A program made the translations under genes and the position numbers. Positions 60,826-64,000 of a stretch of 64,000 nucleotides of DNA are shown here, one piece after another. Where the stretch lies: the NCBI GenBank assembly GCA_013298025.1, contig JAAFJE010000014.1, positions 62,001 to 126,000 of the forward strand, in the 5' to 3' direction. Source of the stretch: Cytophagales bacterium (lineage in GTDB: Bacteria; Bacteroidota; Bacteroidia; Cytophagales; Spirosomataceae). The notes under the pieces were generated by a model. The model made no database searches, had not been told where the DNA came from, and was given only the letters and a program-made list of their open reading frames with translations. Position 1 is the first letter of the stretch. The number at the start of each line of letters is the position of its first letter.

Positions 60826-61596
60826 TTAATTTCCATCACTTATCGTTGTTCCTCCATCCACAATGATGTTTTGCCCCGTGATAAAGCCCCCTGCCTGAGA
60901 AGCCAGCATTACGGCAACCCCTGCAATTTCTTCGGGTGTACCTACACGCCTCAGAGGCGTAAGTACCAATCTTTTTTCCATGAAAGCTTTATTTGCTAAC
61001 AAAGCTTGGGAAAATGGCGTATCAATCATGCCCGGCGAAATGGCATTAGCTCTGATATTGTAAGGCCCAAATTCTACGGCAATGTTACGAGCCAGTTGTG
61101 CCAAGGCAGCCTTGGTCATGCCATAAAGTCCTAATGCTTTATTCCCACGAACTCCTGCAATACTGGCAAGGTAAATAATACTTCCTGCTCGTTGGGCTTG
61201 CATAGAAGGTAATACCGCTTGGGTAAGGTACAATGCCTGTGCTAGATTGATTTGCATCGTTTTGGTAAAATCTAGTGGGCTTACCTCCAACAGAGAACCC
61301 GCATGTGCCACTCCTACACAACTCACCAAAATATCAATGCGTTGGCATTGGGCATATACAAAAGCCACGAGGGCATTGATTTGCTCCCTATCAGCTACAT
61401 CGCAAGGAAAGGCTAGGGCTTTTATACCTTTTACTATAAAAGCTTGTTGCACTTCTTCACACGCGTTGGCATCGTTACTTGAAATGATAACTGTTGCCCC
61501 AAATGTACCCATTGCTTCGGCTATCGCCTTTCCCATACCACTTGTACTGCCCGTGATAAGGGCTATTTTTCCTGCTAAATCAAACAATTGCTTCAT
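60826..61596 (-). CDS. Short-chain dehydrogenase/reductase (gluconate/sugar-acid type likely)
   Basis: 256 aa. Motifs TGSTSGMGKAIAEAMGTFG, VSCVGVAH in place of the NNAG block, Ser in LASIAGVRG, YGMTKAALAQLARN and TGQNIIVDGGTTISDGN. Its start overlaps the end of the MFS gene by 17 bp, so translation is coupled. With a lactonase and second SDR in the operon, oxidation of a sugar or aldonate is likely; exact substrate unknown. Confidence 0.92.
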   Translation of the reverse strand: MKQLFDLAGKIALITGSTSGMGKAIAEAMGTFGATVIISSNDANACEEVQQAFIVKGIKALAFPCDVADREQINALVAFVYAQCQRIDILVSCVGVAHAGSLLEVSPLDFTKTMQINLAQALYLTQAVLPSMQAQRAGSIIYLASIAGVRGNKALGLYGMTKAALAQLARNIAVEFGPYNIRANAISPGMIDTPFSQALLANKAFMEKRLVLTPLRRVGTPEEIAGVAVMLASQAGGFITGQNIIVDGGTTISDGN

Positions 61597-62782
61597 GTTT
61601 TGTTGTATAGTATTGTATAGTCGTGCTTATCAATGCTAAAAGTATCATAATCAACACCATAGGCACGGGGGTTCGGTTGTACAGAAGACTCAAAACGGCC
61701 GTTGTGGTAGCACTGCACGTCATTTGTAAAGCTCCCATCAGGGCTGTGGCACTGCCAATATTTTTTTGGAAGGGCTTCAGTGTAAGTGCCATAGCATTGG
61801 GTGTAATGAGGTGTAAACTCAGCATAAAAGCATAGAGTCCTGCCAACACCACAGGCATTTGAAACCAATACACCACAATCAAGAGTAAAACATTCGTCAC
61901 AAGTAACTGTACTGTAGCCGCCCGAAAAGCAATAGTTTTACTAGGATATTTTTTCAACAACATCCTGTTCAATTGGTTACTAAGTACCAAGCACGAAGCT
62001 GTTGAGGCAAATACCCAACCAAATTGTTGAGGACTCAATTGAAAGTTTTCGATAAAAATCAAAGAAGAACTTGAAATCCAAGCAAATAGTGTACTACTAG
62101 CCAACGCTGCCACAAAAGCATAAGGCAAAAAGCCGGGCGTTTGGAGTACTGTTTTGTACTGCTGTATTATGGCTTTGGGGTGTAAAGAGTAGCTTGTATC
62201 GGCTTGTACAGAATGAGGTAAAAAGAAATACAGCACCAACATCAGCGTAAAAGAAAGCCCTGCCAACAAGTAAAAAATAGCACGCCAAGAAGCCATCGTC
62301 AATATCAAACTCCCTACCGACGGTGCCACAATTGGGGCAATACCCATAATCAAGGCAAGCAAGGAAAAAATACTGGCGGTTTGGTCGGTCGGAAAAATAT
62401 CTCTAACCACCGCCCTACTGCCTACCGCACAAATACTAATGCCCAAGGCTTGTACAAAACGCAGGGCAATCAGCCATACAATTTGGCTCGTCCAAGCACA
62501 GCCCAAAGAGGTAAGCGAAAAAAGCAACAGCCCAAACATCATAGGAACTTTTCGCCCAAACCTGTCTAAAATTGGGCCATTAAAAAGCTGTCCGATACAA
62601 GACCCTGCAAAAAAACTGCTCATGGTAAAAGTTACTTGACCAATATCGGTATGCAATTGGCTTGCTATACTCGGAAAAGCTGGCAAGTACAAATCGGTCG
62701 AAAAAGGCATGAGTCCGTTGAGGCTACCCAACACTACAATTACGACTTTTTTATTAATACTTTCGGTTGAGTTCATCGCCAA
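61580..62782 (-). CDS. Bcr/CflA-family MFS transporter
   Basis: 400 aa, 12 helices. The start LGSLNGLMPFSTDLYLPAFP is the TDxYLPA signature of drug:H+ antiporters of the Bcr/CflA type, followed by GQLFNGPILDRFGRKVPMM (motif A) and GSRAVVRDIFPTDQTASIFS with IAPIVAPSVGSLIL (motif C). Overlaps the SMP-30 gene upstream by 10 bp and the SDR gene downstream by 17 bp. Usually exports drugs, but in this operon it may move a sugar acid or lactone. Confidence 0.9.
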   Translation of the reverse strand: MAMNSTESINKKVVIVVLGSLNGLMPFSTDLYLPAFPSIASQLHTDIGQVTFTMSSFFAGSCIGQLFNGPILDRFGRKVPMMFGLLLFSLTSLGCAWTSQIVWLIALRFVQALGISICAVGSRAVVRDIFPTDQTASIFSLLALIMGIAPIVAPSVGSLILTMASWRAIFYLLAGLSFTLMLVLYFFLPHSVQADTSYSLHPKAIIQQYKTVLQTPGFLPYAFVAALASSTLFAWISSSSLIFIENFQLSPQQFGWVFASTASCLVLSNQLNRMLLKKYPSKTIAFRAATVQLLVTNVLLLIVVYWFQMPVVLAGLYAFMLSLHLITPNAMALTLKPFQKNIGSATALMGALQMTCSATTTAVLSLLYNRTPVPMVLIMILLALISTTIQYYTTKHEAIV

Positions 62783-63804
62783 TGTATCATTTTTTGTCCA
62801 CGCACAGGACTTTCAAAAAACGGAATACGAGTACCTCGCAAACTACCCAAATAGACCGTTCGGAGGTCTTTACCACCAAAGCTCAAACTTGCCATCCAAG
62901 GGCAAAGTGAGCCTTGCGTAGCACCCAATATTTCGGGCGTAACGCATTGGTTATCATAGGCATCGAACAATTGTTTTTTGGTAAAAGCATTGCTGTCATC
63001 TAATAAAGTAAGTACTTCACCATCAGGTGTAATGGCAATTAATTCATCGGTAAAAATGAGCGTAATCCACAAATTGCCGAACGAATCAAAGGCGAATCCG
63101 TCTGGAAAACCACCCAATCGAGCAGGGCCATATACTTCTCGGGCATACAAATCGCCATTGTCTTTGACCCGCATTCTCGAAATCCGCCAAGCGGTACTTT
63201 CTACTATATAAAGCCATTCTTCGTTGTCGTCGAAACGAATTTCGTTTGTTCCACAAAACCCATCGGCTACAATTCGCACGCCTGTGTCGTCTATCAAAGC
63301 AATATAACCATCGGTAGCACGGGTATTGATTTGGTCGCTCCAAGGCTCGGTTCGGGTTGTTACGGTAAACCAAATTCTTCCTTTTGAATCTCGTAAAGGA
63401 AAATTGGCTTTCCCCAACGCTTGTCCGTCTATCTGCGTTACTAAGGTTTGTAGCTTTCCTTCACGGCTCATCAGCTCAATGTGGTTTGTACCCCAATTAG
63501 CGATAATAATATTCCCTTTTGTATCAAAACAAAGCCCATTAGGCAACGAGCCTTGGGCAGCAATATAACGGGCATTATCAGACACAAAACTCGCTTGGGT
63601 ATCGTGAAAAGGGTTGATTACCTGCTGCAAGCCTTCGTGATTCATTTTTACGACTCCCCCACGGGCATCGGCAGACCACACCGTACCGTCGGGTTCGGTG
63701 AGGATACACTCAGGGCGTTGGAGGTGTTCTCCTAAAAATTGTATAGCACTGCGGTCCACTTGCCAACCTTTCAAAGGATTTGCTTTGTTGTATTGAATCA
63801 GCAT
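62773..63804 (-). CDS. SMP-30/gluconolactonase-family lactonase
   Basis: 343 aa from the ATG at 63804; the frame runs to 63891 but the extra part (HGFRRLLTKNISIKYC) overlaps AT-rich promoter-like DNA. The six-bladed propeller has the family sites: Glu in RPECILTEPDGTVWSADARGG, PNGLCFDTKGNIIIANWG, GTNEIRFDDNEEWLYIVES and FPDGFAFDSFGNLWITL. Hydrolyses sugar lactones such as gluconolactone with a divalent metal. First gene of a tightly overlapped operon with an MFS transporter and two SDRs. Confidence 0.9.
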   Translation of the reverse strand: MLIQYNKANPLKGWQVDRSAIQFLGEHLQRPECILTEPDGTVWSADARGGVVKMNHEGLQQVINPFHDTQASFVSDNARYIAAQGSLPNGLCFDTKGNIIIANWGTNHIELMSREGKLQTLVTQIDGQALGKANFPLRDSKGRIWFTVTTRTEPWSDQINTRATDGYIALIDDTGVRIVADGFCGTNEIRFDDNEEWLYIVESTAWRISRMRVKDNGDLYAREVYGPARLGGFPDGFAFDSFGNLWITLIFTDELIAITPDGEVLTLLDDSNAFTKKQLFDAYDNQCVTPEILGATQGSLCPWMASLSFGGKDLRTVYLGSLRGTRIPFFESPVRGQKMIHWR

Positions 63805-64000
63805 AAATAATGTATTTTTACAAAATATTCTAACAAAAGTACAATATTTTATTGAAATATTTTTAGTCAAAAGCCGTCTAAAACCATGCAAAATCAGGCA
63901 TTTAGGCTAATATTGTTGAACGATTTAGGGCATACAGGTTCAAAATAGTACTTTTCCTCTTGTATAAAGCATAAAATTATACCTCTCATGTGCAGTACCA
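63805..64000. other. AT-rich end of window
   Basis: Upstream region of the lactonase operon; no gene or clear structure seen up to the window end. Confidence 0.5.

Overview
The window looks like a chromosomal segment of a Bacteroidota bacterium, probably a Cytophagales-type environmental species. The evidence is the low-GC codon usage, very AT-rich intergenic DNA, promoters of the TTG-N19/20-TAnnTTTG type, a type IX secretion (T9SS type B) sorting domain, a TonB-dependent receptor with a CarboxypepD_reg-like N-terminus, a LruC-domain lipoprotein and planctomycete-type DUF1549/DUF1553 proteins. I saw no rRNA, tRNA, CRISPR array, prophage or intact insertion sequence.

Layout. 1-3.3 kb: a sulfatase operon holding a formylglycine-type sulfatase, a periplasmic rhodanese-thioredoxin fusion and a formylglycine-generating enzyme cut by the window edge. 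3.4-5.7 kb: a PstS-like binding protein, two tiny one-helix membrane proteins (38 and 54 aa, not previously listed by length-limited gene finding) and a di-iron fatty acid hydroxylase. 5.8-6.2 kb: an unexplained region with hairpins and unusually balanced base composition. 6.4-7.9 kb: a ChrB-AraC fusion regulator and a small outer-membrane-barrel-like protein. 7.9-11.6 kb: a family 2A encapsulin operon (SrpI shell, cysteine desulfurase cargo with a repeat-bearing targeting arm, serine acetyltransferase), divergent from katG (12.1-14.4 kb). 14.5-21.9 kb: a planctomycete-like degradation/cytochrome set. 22.2-23.7 kb: an Ada-like and AlkB alkylation-repair pair. 23.8-30.1 kb: a Gfo/Idh/MocA oxidoreductase, a T9SS lectin-like secreted protein, a Gpx-OhrR peroxide pair and a CotH-family lipoprotein.

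30.2-57.1 kb is the most interesting part. One strand carries nearly all genes for what I interpret as uptake and breakdown of aromatic (flavonoid-like) C- and O-glycosides: a TonB receptor without SusD, an MFS permease, six TIM-barrel sugar isomerase/epimerase-like proteins, three small proteins resembling the C-glycoside deglycosidase beta subunit (DUF6379), a pyranose-oxidase-like GMC flavoenzyme with a covalent-FAD-type His motif, two paralogous AraC regulators, and then a ring-degradation set (extradiol dioxygenase, alpha/beta hydrolase, histidinol-dehydrogenase-like protein, SDR, GH2 glycosidase, cyclase, ABM-domain protein, FAD monooxygenase, FAH-family hydrolase). The expected sequence is oxidation of the sugar at C3 (or C2), C-C or C-O cleavage by an alpha/beta complex, sugar isomerisation, and hydroxylation and meta-cleavage of the aglycone. 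Two opposite-strand units (an AAA+/DUF234 ATPase, and an 82-aa protein overlapping an HNH nuclease) interrupt the cluster, and short heptamer/octamer repeats fill several spacers.

57.1-57.8 kb is a 670-bp spacer with a 35-bp direct repeat, hairpins and a short coding remnant. 57.8-59.9 kb encodes a LruC/DUF4114-like lipoprotein. 60.0-63.8 kb is a compact operon of an SMP-30 lactonase, a Bcr/CflA-type MFS exporter and two SDRs, probably for sugar-acid metabolism. All functional statements rest on reading motifs by eye; no database search was run.
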